A DNA stretch of 64,000 nucleotides from Enterococcus sp. DIV1094 (GCF_017316305.2 NZ_CP147250.1:2789001-2853000); one strand, 5' to 3'. Numbered from the stretch's first letter, positions 1-9,674 are shown. The notes: a model not told the origin generated them from the letters alone. Program-made: numbers and translations.

Positions 1-1
1 C

Positions 2-919
2 TTCTTCTTGAATGTGTTGATGCCGATCGTCTTTATTTCTGCAATTATTGGGATTTTACGTTATATCAAAATCCTCCCGCTATTTATGAAAGCTGTTGGA
101 TTAGGCTTGAGTAAAATCAATGGCATGGGAAAATTAGAATCCTATAATGGTGTTGCTTCAGCTATCCTTGGGCAATCTGAAGTTTTCATCTCGATCAAAA
201 AAGAATTACCTTTCTTAACAGAAAAACGGTTATTCTCAATGAGTGTTTCTGCCATGTCGACGGTTTCGATGTCGATCGTTGGTTCTTATATGGCACTGAT
301 CGATTCAAAATATGTCATCACTGCGTTAGTATTGAATCTTTTCGGTGGGTATATCCTTGCATCGATCGTGAATCCTTATGAGTTGGATGAAACAGAAGAT
401 GAACTAGTGATTGAAGAAGACAAAGAGCAAACATTTTTCCAAATGCTAGGCGAATATATTTTAGACGGTTTCCATGTGGCGATCACTGTCGCAGCGATGT
501 TGATCGGTTTCGTTGCATTGATTGCGATGATCAACGCGTTGTTCAATGGTATTTTTGGGATCACATTCCAACAAATCTTAGGTTATATTTTTGCACCTTT
601 TGCCTTTATCAGTGGGATTCCTTGGAATGAAGCAGTTGATGCCGGTAGTATCATGGCAACTAAATTAGTGACCAATGAATTTGTGGCGATGACCGAATTA
701 TCAACCGGTACATTCGAGTTTACTGAACGAACAACTGCTATTCTATCTGTCTTTTTAGTTTCATTTGCTAACTTCTCTTCAATTGGGATTATTTCAGGAG
801 CAATGAAAGGGTTGAATGAAGAAAAAGGAAACTTAGTGGCAAAACATGGGTTGAAAATCTTGTTCACTGCCTCATTGGTTAGCTTTTTAAGTGCGATCGT
901 TACAGGTATTCTCGTATAA
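2..919 (+). CDS. nupC: NupC-family concentrative nucleoside transporter, 3' part
   Basis: Integral membrane permease that imports nucleosides by cation symport (CNT family). The reading frame is open to the left edge, so the N-terminal roughly 100 residues of a normal ~400-aa protein lie outside the window; a TTG at position 8 is internal, not the start. The family's substrate-binding signature is present: E-S-Y-N-G followed by L-G-Q-S-E, about 45-60 residues into the visible part. Several hydrophobic segments follow, and the C-terminus ends with the expected last transmembrane helix. A hairpin terminator follows directly. Family assignment is firm; exact substrate preference is not visible. 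Confidence 0.9.
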   Translation, partial: FFLNVLMPIVFISAIIGILRYIKILPLFMKAVGLGLSKINGMGKLESYNGVASAILGQSEVFISIKKELPFLTEKRLFSMSVSAMSTVSMSIVGSYMALIDSKYVITALVLNLFGGYILASIVNPYELDETEDELVIEEDKEQTFFQMLGEYILDGFHVAITVAAMLIGFVALIAMINALFNGIFGITFQQILGYIFAPFAFISGIPWNEAVDAGSIMATKLVTNEFVAMTELSTGTFEFTERTTAILSVFLVSFANFSSIGIISGAMKGLNEEKGNLVAKHGLKILFTASLVSFLSAIVTGILV

Positions 920-950
920 ACTTTCAATTAAATAAAGCTTCAAGTATACT

Positions 951-1001
951 GAACTTAGCTGATTGGGACAGATCTTCTGTTTGGATTAGTTAAGTTTTTT
1001 T
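951..1001 (+). terminator. Rho-independent terminator after nupC
   Basis: Inverted repeat AACTTAGCTGAT / ATTAGTTAAGTT (12 bp including G-U pairs) separated by about 20 nt and followed by a run of T. It closes the nucleoside transporter transcript. Confidence 0.75.
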
Positions 1002-1087
1002 ATTTAAATGATCAGGTTTCAACTTTTCGGTATATATTCATTCTATTATTAGCCATTCGTTTGAACTTTTAGAAAGGAAAATGACGT

Positions 1088-1648
1088 ATGAACAGATGTT
1101 ATGTATTTATCGGGCCTTCTGGTTCCGGTAAGACGAGTTTGGCACAAGCCGTATTTTCTCATCAACAAAAAATCATTACTTATACGACTCGCCCACCTCG
1201 TATAAATGAACAAGATCAAATCGACTATCATTTTGTTTCTAAAGAAACATTTGAACAGATGATCAAACGTCAAGAATTTGCCGAATGGGATGAGTACGCC
1301 AATCATTATTACGGTTCGAGCAAACAAGAGATCTTATCATTTCTTGCACGCGGTGATTGTTACACGATTCTTACCGCTTCAGGCTTTTGGCACTTGTATG
1401 AAACATTCGGTGACTGTATCCAGCCGATATTTATCACGGTGTCAAAAAAGGTGTTAAGCGAACGCCTTCATTTACGTGGGGATGCACCAGATAAAATCCA
1501 ACAACGCTTAACTCTTTTTGAAAAAGACCAAAGAGAACTGGAAAAATTGAAAAACGTCCCTACATTGATTATTTTTGAAAATGATCAAAGTTTGTTGATC
1601 GAGGCAAAAAATTTAAAGCAAGCCATCCGAGAAGCGGAACATCGCTAA
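1088..1648 (+). CDS. Guanylate kinase-like P-loop protein
   Basis: A 186-aa P-loop NTPase of the guanylate kinase superfamily. The Walker A motif GPSGSGKT lies at residues 9-16, and the kinase-type TTRPPR segment (GMP-binding lobe) follows near residue 34. Length is slightly below a typical Gmk (~205 aa). The middle is more divergent than in housekeeping Gmk, so this is probably an accessory paralogue, and true GMP kinase activity is uncertain. AGAAAGGA lies upstream of the ATG. It is a monocistronic gene convergent with the following GNAT gene; a weak hairpin (AAAGCAA...TTTGCTTTTTTT) at its very end could terminate it. Confidence 0.75.
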   Translation: MNRCYVFIGPSGSGKTSLAQAVFSHQQKIITYTTRPPRINEQDQIDYHFVSKETFEQMIKRQEFAEWDEYANHYYGSSKQEILSFLARGDCYTILTASGFWHLYETFGDCIQPIFITVSKKVLSERLHLRGDAPDKIQQRLTLFEKDQRELEKLKNVPTLIIFENDQSLLIEAKNLKQAIREAEHR

Positions 1649-1674
1649 ACAGGTGATTTGCTTTTTTTAACTAT

Positions 1675-2181
1675 TCATAAACGTTTTTGATACGCTTTTC
1701 GTTCGCCATGTGTAAATGGAAACTCGATCATTCCACAATAACTGAATCCGGCGGAATAGATCGTTCGTTCCATTGGTTGGTTCGTCGGAAAGGTATCGAT
1801 TCGAACGTCGGTAACTCCTTGATAGGCGGCGACCGTCAACAAATGTTCTAATAACTGTTTCCCTATCTTTTTCCCTCTGATTTTTTGATCAAGTGCGACT
1901 CGATGAATCGAGAGATACTCACCTTCGCCTTCCCACTTTCCGTCGATTGCAGTATATACTGGATCAATGCCGGCAACAAGCGAGGCAGTCCCAACGATGA
2001 CTCCTTCATCAATCAAGACATAGCTTTCTTGTCGTTTGATATCCTTGTTTATTTGTTTTTCTGATGGTTTTTGCTCCCCTTGCCACTGAGGCAACCTTTG
2101 TTCAGCAAGATATGCTGCTGCTTGATCAATGATTTCCATGACTCTAGGTAAGTCATTCGGTGTTGTTTTTCTAAGGTACAT
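1675..2181 (-). CDS. GNAT-family N-acetyltransferase
   Basis: A 168-aa acetyl-CoA-dependent acyltransferase of the GNAT fold. The start of the typical fold is visible (R-K-T-T-P-N-D-L near the N-terminus). The acetyl-CoA-binding motif A follows the V-A-L strand: R-G-K-K-I-G-K-Q-L-L around residues 100-110. The C-terminal Y-S-A-G-F (conserved Y...G-F) is also present. AAGGAGCG precedes the ATG. The substrate cannot be told from sequence. It lies just downstream of the Sce7725-like gene on the same strand with a short gap, so the two may be co-transcribed. Confidence 0.8.
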   Translation of the reverse strand: MYLRKTTPNDLPRVMEIIDQAAAYLAEQRLPQWQGEQKPSEKQINKDIKRQESYVLIDEGVIVGTASLVAGIDPVYTAIDGKWEGEGEYLSIHRVALDQKIRGKKIGKQLLEHLLTVAAYQGVTDVRIDTFPTNQPMERTIYSAGFSYCGMIEFPFTHGERKAYQKRL

Positions 2182-2196
2182 ATATTCGCTCCTTTT

Positions 2197-3159
2197 TTAT
2201 TGAGTCGTGATCAGTTCATATAACTTATCTACCCTTGAACCACTACGCAGCCAGTCTGTCGGATGTTCCAATAACTGACTGACTAATTCGAGGTGATGCA
2301 TCAGAGTCCACTTTTTCAAGACACCTAAGCCAGGAAATTTTTGTTGTCGATAAAGACTGACTAATTCAAGTAATCCTTCGGTAATAAAAATTTGTTGATG
2401 GTTCTTCATCAACCAACCATACATTTTATTTGCTGCTTCTATAAATTTCAACGCCTGATCTTTCGCAGAATCATTGCTATCTGAAACAAAGTGTTTGATT
2501 CGAAGATTTCCATAAGCATCCACATATGTAAGGTGCAAGGCAAGCGCTCGACTTGGAAAACCTTTATCAAAATAGCGGCTTCCTTCAATCGTAAAATCAG
2601 AAAAACCGTTGTAACCATCGATTTGATAGAAAAGATGATCGTCACTGAAGAAATCATCATTTTTTTCTGCATAAGATTCTACATGACGTCTCGTTTGGAA
2701 TTGGTCGCGGACAATGATCTTATTTTCAGGCAACTGCATACGCAAGCGACTGGAATCAGGAATGAAAAAAGTTGCGTTTGTCGCGATTAAATCTTGCCAA
2801 ATAGCCACCTCTCTTGGCTGATGTTGGCCATCAAAAATAATAAACGGCGGTGGTGTTTCGATCACTTGTTCATAATTACTTGGTGTAATGATCTCTGCCT
2901 GTGCTAACGAGCTATTTTCACTGACTGCCCACGTGTGGATGTGTTGTTCAAATAATTTGAACTGCCCCACTTGAGGATTTTTGATCACGATCAATGGATG
3001 ATTCTTTTTTTGAAACAATTCGATGATATTTTTTAATGTCGCGGAATCACGTACTGGCTCAATGATTGGTTGGACTTGAGAGGACAATAGACCTCGATTC
3101 AAGCTTTCCTTCAAAGCTAGTAAATCGAATTGTTTGCCACGTAAATAAGGATAATACAT
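2197..3159 (-). CDS. Sce7725-like protein
   Basis: A 320-aa protein beginning M-Y-Y-P-Y-L-R-G-K-Q, the N-terminal signature I associate with the Sce7725 family, whose function is unknown. I chose the ATG at 3159 because GGAGTG sits about 9 nt upstream (overlapping the previous gene's stop) and because the conserved N-terminus begins there. A longer open frame to 3303 lies entirely inside the upstream gene and is not needed. No membrane segment or signal peptide is visible. Tight coupling with the upstream nuclease-like gene (7 nt apart) suggests a two-gene functional unit. The family name is from memory and moderately sure. Confidence 0.65.
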   Translation of the reverse strand: MYYPYLRGKQFDLLALKESLNRGLLSSQVQPIIEPVRDSATLKNIIELFQKKNHPLIVIKNPQVGQFKLFEQHIHTWAVSENSSLAQAEIITPSNYEQVIETPPPFIIFDGQHQPREVAIWQDLIATNATFFIPDSSRLRMQLPENKIIVRDQFQTRRHVESYAEKNDDFFSDDHLFYQIDGYNGFSDFTIEGSRYFDKGFPSRALALHLTYVDAYGNLRIKHFVSDSNDSAKDQALKFIEAANKMYGWLMKNHQQIFITEGLLELVSLYRQQKFPGLGVLKKWTLMHHLELVSQLLEHPTDWLRSGSRVDKLYELITTQ

Positions 3160-3166
3160 AGATTGT

Positions 3167-3856
3167 TCACTCCAATGGTTCAGTTGGCAGGCGTCGAATA
3201 TGGCGTTGTTGGCGCAACCATTCCTGTTCTTGTTGCAAGGCACGATTTTCTTCTTGTAAGTCATTGATTGCTTGGTTTTCGATTTCTTCGATAAAGCGTT
3301 CATAGTAGCGCTCTTTTGAGAATGGATCTTGCGTTTCAGAACGTTTTTTCAGTTCTTTGTATAACTGTTCTGATGGGAAGTATTTTACCCCACGCTCCAT
3401 CTGTTTTGCTTTTCTGACTTCCCTGAATAAAGAGGCCATAAAGCGATTGGTCAATGCGTCTTCAGCTACTCCTAGTTCTCGACGCATCGCTTTTTTGGCA
3501 ATGACAAAGGTTCCAGGAACCGGCATCTCCTCTTCTACTGCATAAGAACGATAAACTAATACACCGATCTCTGGTGGGATCTCGCCTTGGACTTCTTCAT
3601 ATAATTTTCTAGGTAAAACAAAATAATTATAATGACCGACAAAAGATAGTTTAGCGGTTGACCGAAAGTCTGCTTTTGTGACTTTTAGCTCGTAACAGCG
3701 CCATTCTCTTGTTCCATCAAATTTTGTCAGACAACTTAATGTGTCAACGATTCCATGATCATCAGGCATCGTTACTTCCTCGACAACGATTCCTCCTTGT
3801 TCGATACAATAATGATACAACGATGATTCAAGCTCGATCGTTAAAGGAGTTTTCAT
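3167..3856 (-). CDS. PD-(D/E)XK nuclease-like protein partnered with Sce7725-like protein
   Basis: A 229-aa protein whose N-terminal ~130 residues look like a restriction-endonuclease fold. An acidic residue (D38 in I-V-D-T-L) precedes a strand with E56-L-K58 (the E-x-K of PD-(D/E)XK), and phage-type K-A-D-F and G-H-Y-N-Y segments follow. The C-terminal third is charged and probably coiled coil (E-N-Q-A-I-N-D-L-Q-E-E-N...). The ATG at 3856 is chosen over an upstream in-frame GTG because GGAGGT is 7 nt before it. It is translationally coupled to the Sce7725-like gene. DNA cleavage is inferred from the motif only; no methylase is present nearby. Confidence 0.6.
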   Translation of the reverse strand: MKTPLTIELESSLYHYCIEQGGIVVEEVTMPDDHGIVDTLSCLTKFDGTREWRCYELKVTKADFRSTAKLSFVGHYNYFVLPRKLYEEVQGEIPPEIGVLVYRSYAVEEEMPVPGTFVIAKKAMRRELGVAEDALTNRFMASLFREVRKAKQMERGVKYFPSEQLYKELKKRSETQDPFSKERYYERFIEEIENQAINDLQEENRALQQEQEWLRQQRHIRRLPTEPLE

Positions 3857-3971
3857 CAGCTCCACCTCCGAACATACTTTCGCCTTTTCATTTTACCTGA
3901 AAAAGCGGAAAAATCCAACTGTCATTTTTATTTTTTACTCATCCTTACTATTTCCCAATCCGATAACCACA

Positions 3972-4021
3972 TAGAAAAAACGAAAAATGCAGATCAAATG
4001 TCACATTTTTCGTTTTTTCTT
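3972..4021 (-). terminator. Terminator after amidase gene
   Basis: Near-perfect inverted repeat AAAAAACGAAAAATG / CATTTTTCGTTTTTT around a 14-nt loop, with U-runs on both strands. It lies just after the amidase stop codon. Confidence 0.75.
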
Positions 4022-4033
4022 CTAAGTAATCCC

Positions 4034-5491
4034 TTATTCATTCTCTATTCCAACTGGCAGATGAAATAAGCCGTTTTGTTCAAATAATTCACCAACCTGG
4101 AACAGTAGATCTTCTCTTCCTCTGGCAGCCATAAACTGAATGCCAAGCGGTAACCCTTTTGCACTGAGATGCGTCGGTAAACTGATTGCTGGTTGCCCTG
4201 TCAGATTTGCTAACTGCGTATAAGGTGTGATCGTCAAGCTCTCCTCGAACATCTCAGAAACGACTGCTAACCCTGCGTCTGCGGATAGATGTGGCATCTC
4301 AGCCATCTGTTGACGTATCAAGTCACTTTGTAAATCAGCGTCGACTTTCGGTGCAGTATCCGCGGTAGTTGGTGAAAGGAACAAATCAAAGGTTTCGAAT
4401 AAAGTCTCCATGGTAACAGCTGCATGATCCCATACGTGTAATGAATGGACATAGTCTGCCGCGGAAAGTTTCTTGCCATACTGCCATAGTGTCCATGAGA
4501 TCGGTTCAAGCTCGTTAGTTTCAACTCCTCGTTGCAAGCCTTTTTCAATCGATTCGATCATTGCGGCTGTTTCAGCACCATTCATTTGGTAATACGAATT
4601 GATCAATGTGCGCCCATCTAAAGGATAAGGCATTTCAACGATCTCATGTCCTGCTTGTTCAAGAAACATCATTGCTTTTCGAACAGCATGCTGCGCTTCT
4701 TCACTCACCTTCGTGCCGATTGGAGAATCAACACAGACCGCGATTTTCAACCGTTTTTTCACAGGGTGTTGTTGCCAAAATGCGGGTGCTACTTGATAAG
4801 GTGCACCACTGTTTGTTCCTTTTAAAGCTTGGAACAACGCTTTCGTGTCTCTCATCGACACAGTAAGTCCGAAATCGATTGCCGCTCCTTGCCAACCACG
4901 CCAAGCATTTGGCCCCACAGGCATCGTTCCTCTTGATGGCTTCAAGCCAATCAAGCCAGTAAATGAGGCAGGGATACGAATGGATCCGCCACCGTCACTT
5001 GCCCCAGCCATTGGCACGATTCCTGCGGCAACCGCTGCCGCCGCCCCACCACTTGATCCTCCCGGAGAATAATCAAGATTCCAAGGATTCCGTGCCGGAC
5101 CGTATAACTGTGGATCAGTGATATTTTTAAAGCCAAACTCTGGTGCATTGGTTTGCCCAAAAGGTACTAAACCGGCCTTTTCTACTGCTTGGACATAATT
5201 CGAGTTTTTTGATGCTCGATGCTGTTCAAAAATCCGTGAACCAGAAGTTGCCAACCAGCCTTTTTTTTCCTGTCCTAGCATTTTCAATGGAAAAGGTATG
5301 CCAGAGAGTAACGAATGATTGTCTCCTTGCACATGCGCCTTATTTGTTTGGGCTTCGCTTGATTCCTCTGTGACGAACGCATTGATCTCTGGATTGAGTT
5401 TTTCGATTTTTTTCTTTGTTTCTTGATAAAGTTCTTCTGAGCTGAATTGCTTTGTTTTTAAACCATTCGCAAGATACGTCGCATCTTTCAT
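4034..5491 (-). CDS. Amidase (amidase signature family, GatA-like)
   Basis: A 485-aa hydrolase of the amidase signature family, acting on carboxamides through a Ser-cisSer-Lys triad. The expected residues are visible: K70 in G-I-P-F-P-L-K, the G-G-S-S-G-G signature near 144-149 and S170 in G-G-G-S-I-R. It is a stand-alone gene with no gatC or gatB neighbour, so it is more likely a general amidase than the glutamyl-tRNA amidotransferase subunit. GAGGAGGAG precedes the ATG. No signal peptide, so it is cytoplasmic. The physiological substrate is unknown. Confidence 0.88.
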   Translation of the reverse strand: MKDATYLANGLKTKQFSSEELYQETKKKIEKLNPEINAFVTEESSEAQTNKAHVQGDNHSLLSGIPFPLKMLGQEKKGWLATSGSRIFEQHRASKNSNYVQAVEKAGLVPFGQTNAPEFGFKNITDPQLYGPARNPWNLDYSPGGSSGGAAAAVAAGIVPMAGASDGGGSIRIPASFTGLIGLKPSRGTMPVGPNAWRGWQGAAIDFGLTVSMRDTKALFQALKGTNSGAPYQVAPAFWQQHPVKKRLKIAVCVDSPIGTKVSEEAQHAVRKAMMFLEQAGHEIVEMPYPLDGRTLINSYYQMNGAETAAMIESIEKGLQRGVETNELEPISWTLWQYGKKLSAADYVHSLHVWDHAAVTMETLFETFDLFLSPTTADTAPKVDADLQSDLIRQQMAEMPHLSADAGLAVVSEMFEESLTITPYTQLANLTGQPAISLPTHLSAKGLPLGIQFMAARGREDLLFQVGELFEQNGLFHLPVGIENE

Positions 5492-5571
5492 GTCGTCTCC
5501 TCCTCTTTTGTTGCTATTTTCTCATATGCTGGAAAAAGCAACAATGTTTACGCTTATTTTATTCCTATGAT

Positions 5572-5611
5572 AGAAAAAACACTTGAAGCAAATGACTGCT
5601 CCAAGTGTTTG
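5572..5611 (-). terminator. Terminator after pyrD
   Basis: Stem AAACACTTGAAGCA / TGCTCCAAGTGTTT (one mismatch) with a T-run on the minus strand, just downstream of the dihydroorotate dehydrogenase stop codon. Confidence 0.75.
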
Positions 5612-5636
5612 TCTTGTTCTATGGATTAAAGAGAGA

Positions 5637-6578
5637 TTACGACATCGAACGTAATTTTCCACGAAATTCATCGATTGAACGATAGCCTTTGTCAGCCATG
5701 ATCGCTTCCAGTTCTTTTGTGATACGGTCGAAAATAGCAACGCCTTCTTTGTGAAGTTCTGTTCCGATCTGTAGCATACTTGCACCACACAACAAATGTT
5801 CAAATGCATCTTGTCCATTGCGAATACCACCGGTACCGATGATTTTGATTTCTGGTTTTAAGCGTGTGTAAAACGCACGTACATTTGCTAATGCTGTCGG
5901 TTTGATATACTCGCCACCTAATCCACCAAACCCATCTTTTGGTTTGATAACAGCTGTCTCAGTATCCGTATCGATATAAAGACCATTCCCAACACTGTTG
6001 ATCGAATTGACATAAGCGATCGGATATTGGTTCAAGATCTCCGCCATTTGATCAAAGTGTGCAAAATCAAAATAAGGAGGTAGTTTGATTCCCAATGGTT
6101 TTGAGAAAACCTGAAAGACTTCTTTCAATAAAGTGGCAGTTGCCTCGAAATCATACGCTAATTGTGGTTTTCCAGGAACGTTCGGGCATGAAAGATTCAA
6201 CTCAGTGATTCCTTGATAATCACTTTCTTCGATCAGCTTCAACATCTCCAAATTTTCTTCTGCACTCATACCAGCAATCGAGAAAAACAATGGTTGTTCT
6301 TCGCCGTGTTCTTTCTGATAAGCCAATGCATAATCTAAATAATAAGAAAAACCTAAGTTTGGTAAGCCCATCGAGTTGATACTACCAAGTGGCACATCAT
6401 AATAGCGTGGTTCAGGATTGCCAGCTCGCTCATTGATCGTACAACTTTTAGTGATAAAAGCACCTGCACTTGATTGCGCAAGTTCATCTAGCTCTGTTGT
6501 AGTCATGCAATGGACACCAGAAGCGTTCATTAAGGGATTTTCAAAAGAATGATTTAAGAAAGTAGTCGTTAAGCTCAA
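5637..6578 (-). CDS. pyrD: Dihydroorotate dehydrogenase, class 1A (fumarate type)
   Basis: A 313-aa flavoprotein that oxidises dihydroorotate to orotate in pyrimidine synthesis, with fumarate as acceptor in the class 1A family. The class 1 catalytic cysteine is seen in N-L-S-C131-P-N-V-P-G-K, at nearly the position known for Lactococcus PyrDA. The early N-A-S-G and late G-T-G-G-I flavin/phosphate loops are in place. The start is a TTG preceded by AAAGGAGAG; no better ATG exists. It is isolated from other pyr genes and no PyrK partner is adjacent, which fits class 1A. Confidence 0.9.
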   Translation of the reverse strand: MSLTTTFLNHSFENPLMNASGVHCMTTTELDELAQSSAGAFITKSCTINERAGNPEPRYYDVPLGSINSMGLPNLGFSYYLDYALAYQKEHGEEQPLFFSIAGMSAEENLEMLKLIEESDYQGITELNLSCPNVPGKPQLAYDFEATATLLKEVFQVFSKPLGIKLPPYFDFAHFDQMAEILNQYPIAYVNSINSVGNGLYIDTDTETAVIKPKDGFGGLGGEYIKPTALANVRAFYTRLKPEIKIIGTGGIRNGQDAFEHLLCGASMLQIGTELHKEGVAIFDRITKELEAIMADKGYRSIDEFRGKLRSMS

Positions 6579-6661
6579 GTTTTTCTCTCCTTTTAATAAA
6601 GCGTTTTTTCTAGTGTATCATTTAAGCGAACAAAATCAATAAAAATTTTTTCAAATGAAGC

Positions 6662-7315
6662 TTAATCATCGATTTCAGTAGACAAAATTTCTCCTGTTTG
6701 ACTATTGATTTTTACATTTGTCGTTTGGTTGCCGTTTTTGACTTTTACATCCCAATAAGTAGTTCCTAGCTCTTTATCAAGGTCCCAATCTGTCGCTGTG
6801 CCTCCGCCAACTTTTTCAACTGCGATTTTTCCGGCTTCTTCAATTGAGATCAGGTTACTTACATCTAAAGCATCTTCAGATTTTTTCTGACCATTTTGCT
6901 CGTCACGATCTAATCTTTCTGGATTTTCTGCATCAAGTTGTTCATCGTTTGCATTGATCCTTACTGAATATTCGTTTTCGTCATCGACACCTTCGATTTT
7001 GTAGAAATAGCTGCCCCAATCACTGTCTAATTCTAAACTAGTAACTGCTGCGTCAGGGTATTTATTTTGGAATAACTCGATTGCTCGTTCTACAGAAACT
7101 TTGATCTCTGGATTTGTAGATTGTGAAGAAGAAGCCTCACTTGAGCTAGTCACTGAGTTAGCTGTTGAACTGTCTTCTGACTTGTTTGTAGAAGAAACAA
7201 CTGTTGTTTCTGAAGTTTGGGTAGTCGTACTTGTTGGTGTAGTTGTTTGGTTCTGCTGGCAGCCTGCCAAAAATAGTAAAGAAAATAAACCTGTAAAAAT
7301 AACTTTTGATTTCAT
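6662..7315 (-). CDS. PepSY-domain lipoprotein
   Basis: A 217-aa secreted lipoprotein with a signal peptide ending in the lipobox L-A-G-C (Cys about residue 19). A Ser/Thr-rich linker follows (residues ~20-70), then two PepSY-type units. The first runs I-E-L-F-Q-N-K-Y-P-D...Y-F-Y-K-I-E-G; the second I-S-I-E-E-A-G-K-I-A-V...W-D-V-K-V-K-N-G with a terminal I-N-S-Q-T-G-E-I-L. PepSY domains are thought to inhibit or chaperone extracellular proteases; the partner here is unknown. AAGGAG precedes the ATG. It is a single-gene unit. Confidence 0.85.
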   Translation of the reverse strand: MKSKVIFTGLFSLLFLAGCQQNQTTTPTSTTTQTSETTVVSSTNKSEDSSTANSVTSSSEASSSQSTNPEIKVSVERAIELFQNKYPDAAVTSLELDSDWGSYFYKIEGVDDENEYSVRINANDEQLDAENPERLDRDEQNGQKKSEDALDVSNLISIEEAGKIAVEKVGGGTATDWDLDKELGTTYWDVKVKNGNQTTNVKINSQTGEILSTEIDD

Positions 7316-7388
7316 AACGATTCTCCTTTTTATTTGGTAACTACTAATCAGTATACCTAAAAGAGTAGATACTGTCAGCCAATACCCT

Positions 7389-7416
7389 AGAAAATCAGTC
7401 TCCAGTCTGATTTTCT
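7389..7416. repeat. Perfect 10-bp inverted repeat upstream of the PepSY lipoprotein
   Basis: AGAAAATCAG and CTGATTTTCT flank an 8-nt spacer, between the lipoprotein's upstream region and the cfa terminator. Neither strand has a T-run, so this is not an obvious terminator; it may be an operator. No further support is visible. Confidence 0.4.
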
Positions 7417-7419
7417 ATC

Positions 7420-7463
7420 AAAAAAAGAACCTGTTTTTACTTATCATCGTAAAAACAAGTTCT
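7420..7463 (-). terminator. Terminator after cfa
   Basis: Stem GAACCTGTTTTTAC / GTAAAAACAAGTTC with an 8-nt loop, followed on the minus strand by seven T residues. It lies 35 nt after the cfa stop. Confidence 0.8.
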
Positions 7464-7497
7464 TCACTTTTATATAAAAAAACAACATACTGCTTGG

Positions 7498-8664
7498 TTA
7501 ATTTCGATGCATTGGCATCTCATTGTTTCCAGGATGAACTAACAAGTATTGGATCACATCGATGTTACTTGATTCAAATGATGCGGCACATGCTTGTAAG
7601 TAAAGATCCCACATGCGATAGAAACGCTCGCCCATTTCTTCTGTCACTTGTTGCTGTACGTCATGGAAATTTTTCGTCCAATGTTGTAAAGTCCACTGAT
7701 AGTCACGACGTAAACTTTCAAGATCGATCACTTGTAAATCATTTTCCGTGATATCCTCGATCAATTCCGCCACACCAGGCACATATCCTCCTGGGAAAAT
7801 ATATTTGTTGATCCAAGCATTCGTTGCGCCACCTTGTTGTCGGCTGATTCCGTGGATCAAGGCAGTTCCTTTCGGTTTTAACAGATCTTTGACTACTTTG
7901 AAATATTCTGGCAGATTATCTGATCCGACATGTTCAAACATCCCGACACTCGTGATATGATCAAATGTCTCCTCTTTCATGTCACGATAATCCATTAGAA
8001 AAACACGACATTGGTCTTCTAGGTGCTCTTCTTTGATCTTATTGGTAATAAAGTTGTATTGCTCTTCGCTTAATGTAATGCCTGTTGCTTTGACATGGTA
8101 TTCTTTTGCAGCAGTAAATAGCAATGTTCCCCAACCACAACCAATGTCCAACAGCGTTTCCCCTTCTTTGAGGAATAACTTATCTAAAATATGATGCACC
8201 TTATTGATTTGCGCTTGTTCAAGGCTATCTTCCGGTGTATTGAAATAAGCACACGAATACGTCAATGTTGGATCAAGCCATAACCGATAGAAATCATTGC
8301 CCAGATCATAGTGGGCGTGGATGTCCGCTTTATTTTGTTGCTTCGTGTGTTTTTCTTTTTTAGGCAGCCATTTCAGATAATCTTTGCTCCGCAAGAAACT
8401 ATCCGCATGTTGATAGGCATCGTTGATCAAGGCTTGGATGCTGCCCTCGATTTCGATTCGTTGATCCATATATGCTTCACCTAAAGAAAGTGAGGCATTT
8501 TTAGTCAACTCTTTGATTGGGATTTCTTCATTGAAAGTGATTTTGATTTGTGGAGGGTTATCGGTATCTCCATACTGTTTCGTTGTTCCATCCCAATACA
8601 CGACTTCTACTGGAAGTGAAAAAGAGTGTGAAAATAGTTGATGATAGATTGTTTTTTCTAACAT
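7498..8664 (-). CDS. cfa: Cyclopropane-fatty-acyl-phospholipid synthase
   Basis: A 388-aa SAM-dependent methyltransferase that adds a methylene bridge to unsaturated acyl chains of membrane phospholipids. The SAM-binding motif L-L-D-I-G-C-G-W-G is at about residue 171. The family's substrate-side segments are also visible: [10 protein letters not shown] and Y-S-C-A-Y-F just before it, and the C-terminal W-T-L-Q-H-W with R-M-W-D-L-Y-L. AGGAGGATC precedes the ATG. Length is normal. It is likely induced in stationary phase or acid stress in relatives, but no control site was recognised. Confidence 0.93.
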   Translation of the reverse strand: MLEKTIYHQLFSHSFSLPVEVVYWDGTTKQYGDTDNPPQIKITFNEEIPIKELTKNASLSLGEAYMDQRIEIEGSIQALINDAYQHADSFLRSKDYLKWLPKKEKHTKQQNKADIHAHYDLGNDFYRLWLDPTLTYSCAYFNTPEDSLEQAQINKVHHILDKLFLKEGETLLDIGCGWGTLLFTAAKEYHVKATGITLSEEQYNFITNKIKEEHLEDQCRVFLMDYRDMKEETFDHITSVGMFEHVGSDNLPEYFKVVKDLLKPKGTALIHGISRQQGGATNAWINKYIFPGGYVPGVAELIEDITENDLQVIDLESLRRDYQWTLQHWTKNFHDVQQQVTEEMGERFYRMWDLYLQACAASFESSNIDVIQYLLVHPGNNEMPMHRN

Positions 8665-8840
8665 AATGATCCTCCTAAAAACAAAAAGTACACTATTACG
8701 TTATACCTATTTTGTCAAAGAATCAACAGATTACATGTAATAAATAAAAGCTTTTTGAAAATTTCAGAAACAAAAAAGAAGAATGTAACGGCCCCCACAT
8801 CTCTGTTTAAGCCATTGACATTCATCTTTTTTTTATTCGA

Positions 8841-9662
8841 TCATACTTGGATTGCTTTCGAATCTTTGAATCCTGTTTTAGCAAAGATCCATAGTAACAA
8901 GAGAACTGCTACTGTCGACTGGATCCCCATCATCCATATAAAGTCAAAATGAATGAAACCGACCAAGCCAGCAATGATTGAACTCACACCTAAAACATTC
9001 AACATTAGATTTGCACTCTCTTTGAAGGTACTAATAGAAGAAAATTTACTTTTTCTTGTTAGCCATAAGAAGAAGGCCGCGCCGAACAAAATCAAGGCGG
9101 TCATGATAAACAATAGAATACCTAGGGTCAAGCTGTAAGATAAAATGATCATCGGACGATTGCTCGCATAAAATTCATTCTCTAAAAACTGTTCAAACTC
9201 TTGCGGACTCGTGATTCTTGCGAAATCAAATGAGGAAGGATACGACATGGAATATTCTCTTATTCGCCCGTCCTCTTCTTGACGGATCGTCCAACGGGTA
9301 TCTTCAAAGTTGATCGATGCTCCTCTTTCTACCGTTTCTTCAGTAGTCAACGCTGTGCCGATGATGACATCATTGGTCACGCTGATGATCTCTGATTCGG
9401 CAGATAATTGCCCATTCGACAGTTGAAGCTCTCGCAGACGGTCAACGCCTTTTTGGTCGATCAATGTATTCACCGATAAAAATTGTTCCATCGGGATCGC
9501 AGAGACTTGATTCGCATAAAATAAAGTGACTGGCATGACCATAAAAGAAATCAAAAAAAGGAAGATCACGATAAATTTTGGCCAAGTGAGCTGTTTTCTG
9601 CCTAAAAACAACTGTTTTGGACTTCTTAAGCTTGAAAAGTAATTGAGTGGAAATTTATCCAT
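8841..9662 (-). CDS. DUF1189 membrane protein of the maltodextrin operon (MalA-like)
   Basis: A 273-aa membrane protein with one N-terminal hydrophobic helix (residues ~28-50), an extracytoplasmic domain of about 120 residues, and three or four C-terminal helices. The shape matches DUF1189 proteins that recur next to malEFG in Firmicutes, sometimes called MalA; their function is unknown. It is the last gene of the mal transcript, 12 nt after malG, with AGGAGT before the ATG. Role in maltodextrin uptake is inferred only from position. Confidence 0.75.
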   Translation of the reverse strand: MDKFPLNYFSSLRSPKQLFLGRKQLTWPKFIVIFLFLISFMVMPVTLFYANQVSAIPMEQFLSVNTLIDQKGVDRLRELQLSNGQLSAESEIISVTNDVIIGTALTTEETVERGASINFEDTRWTIRQEEDGRIREYSMSYPSSFDFARITSPQEFEQFLENEFYASNRPMIILSYSLTLGILLFIMTALILFGAAFFLWLTRKSKFSSISTFKESANLMLNVLGVSSIIAGLVGFIHFDFIWMMGIQSTVAVLLLLWIFAKTGFKDSKAIQV

Positions 9663-9674
9663 AGCAAACGACTC

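Noticed and set aside
3160..3303. N-terminal extension of the Sce7725-like protein
   Set aside because: It lies wholly inside the upstream gene in another frame. The ribosome site and conserved N-terminus support the start at 3159.
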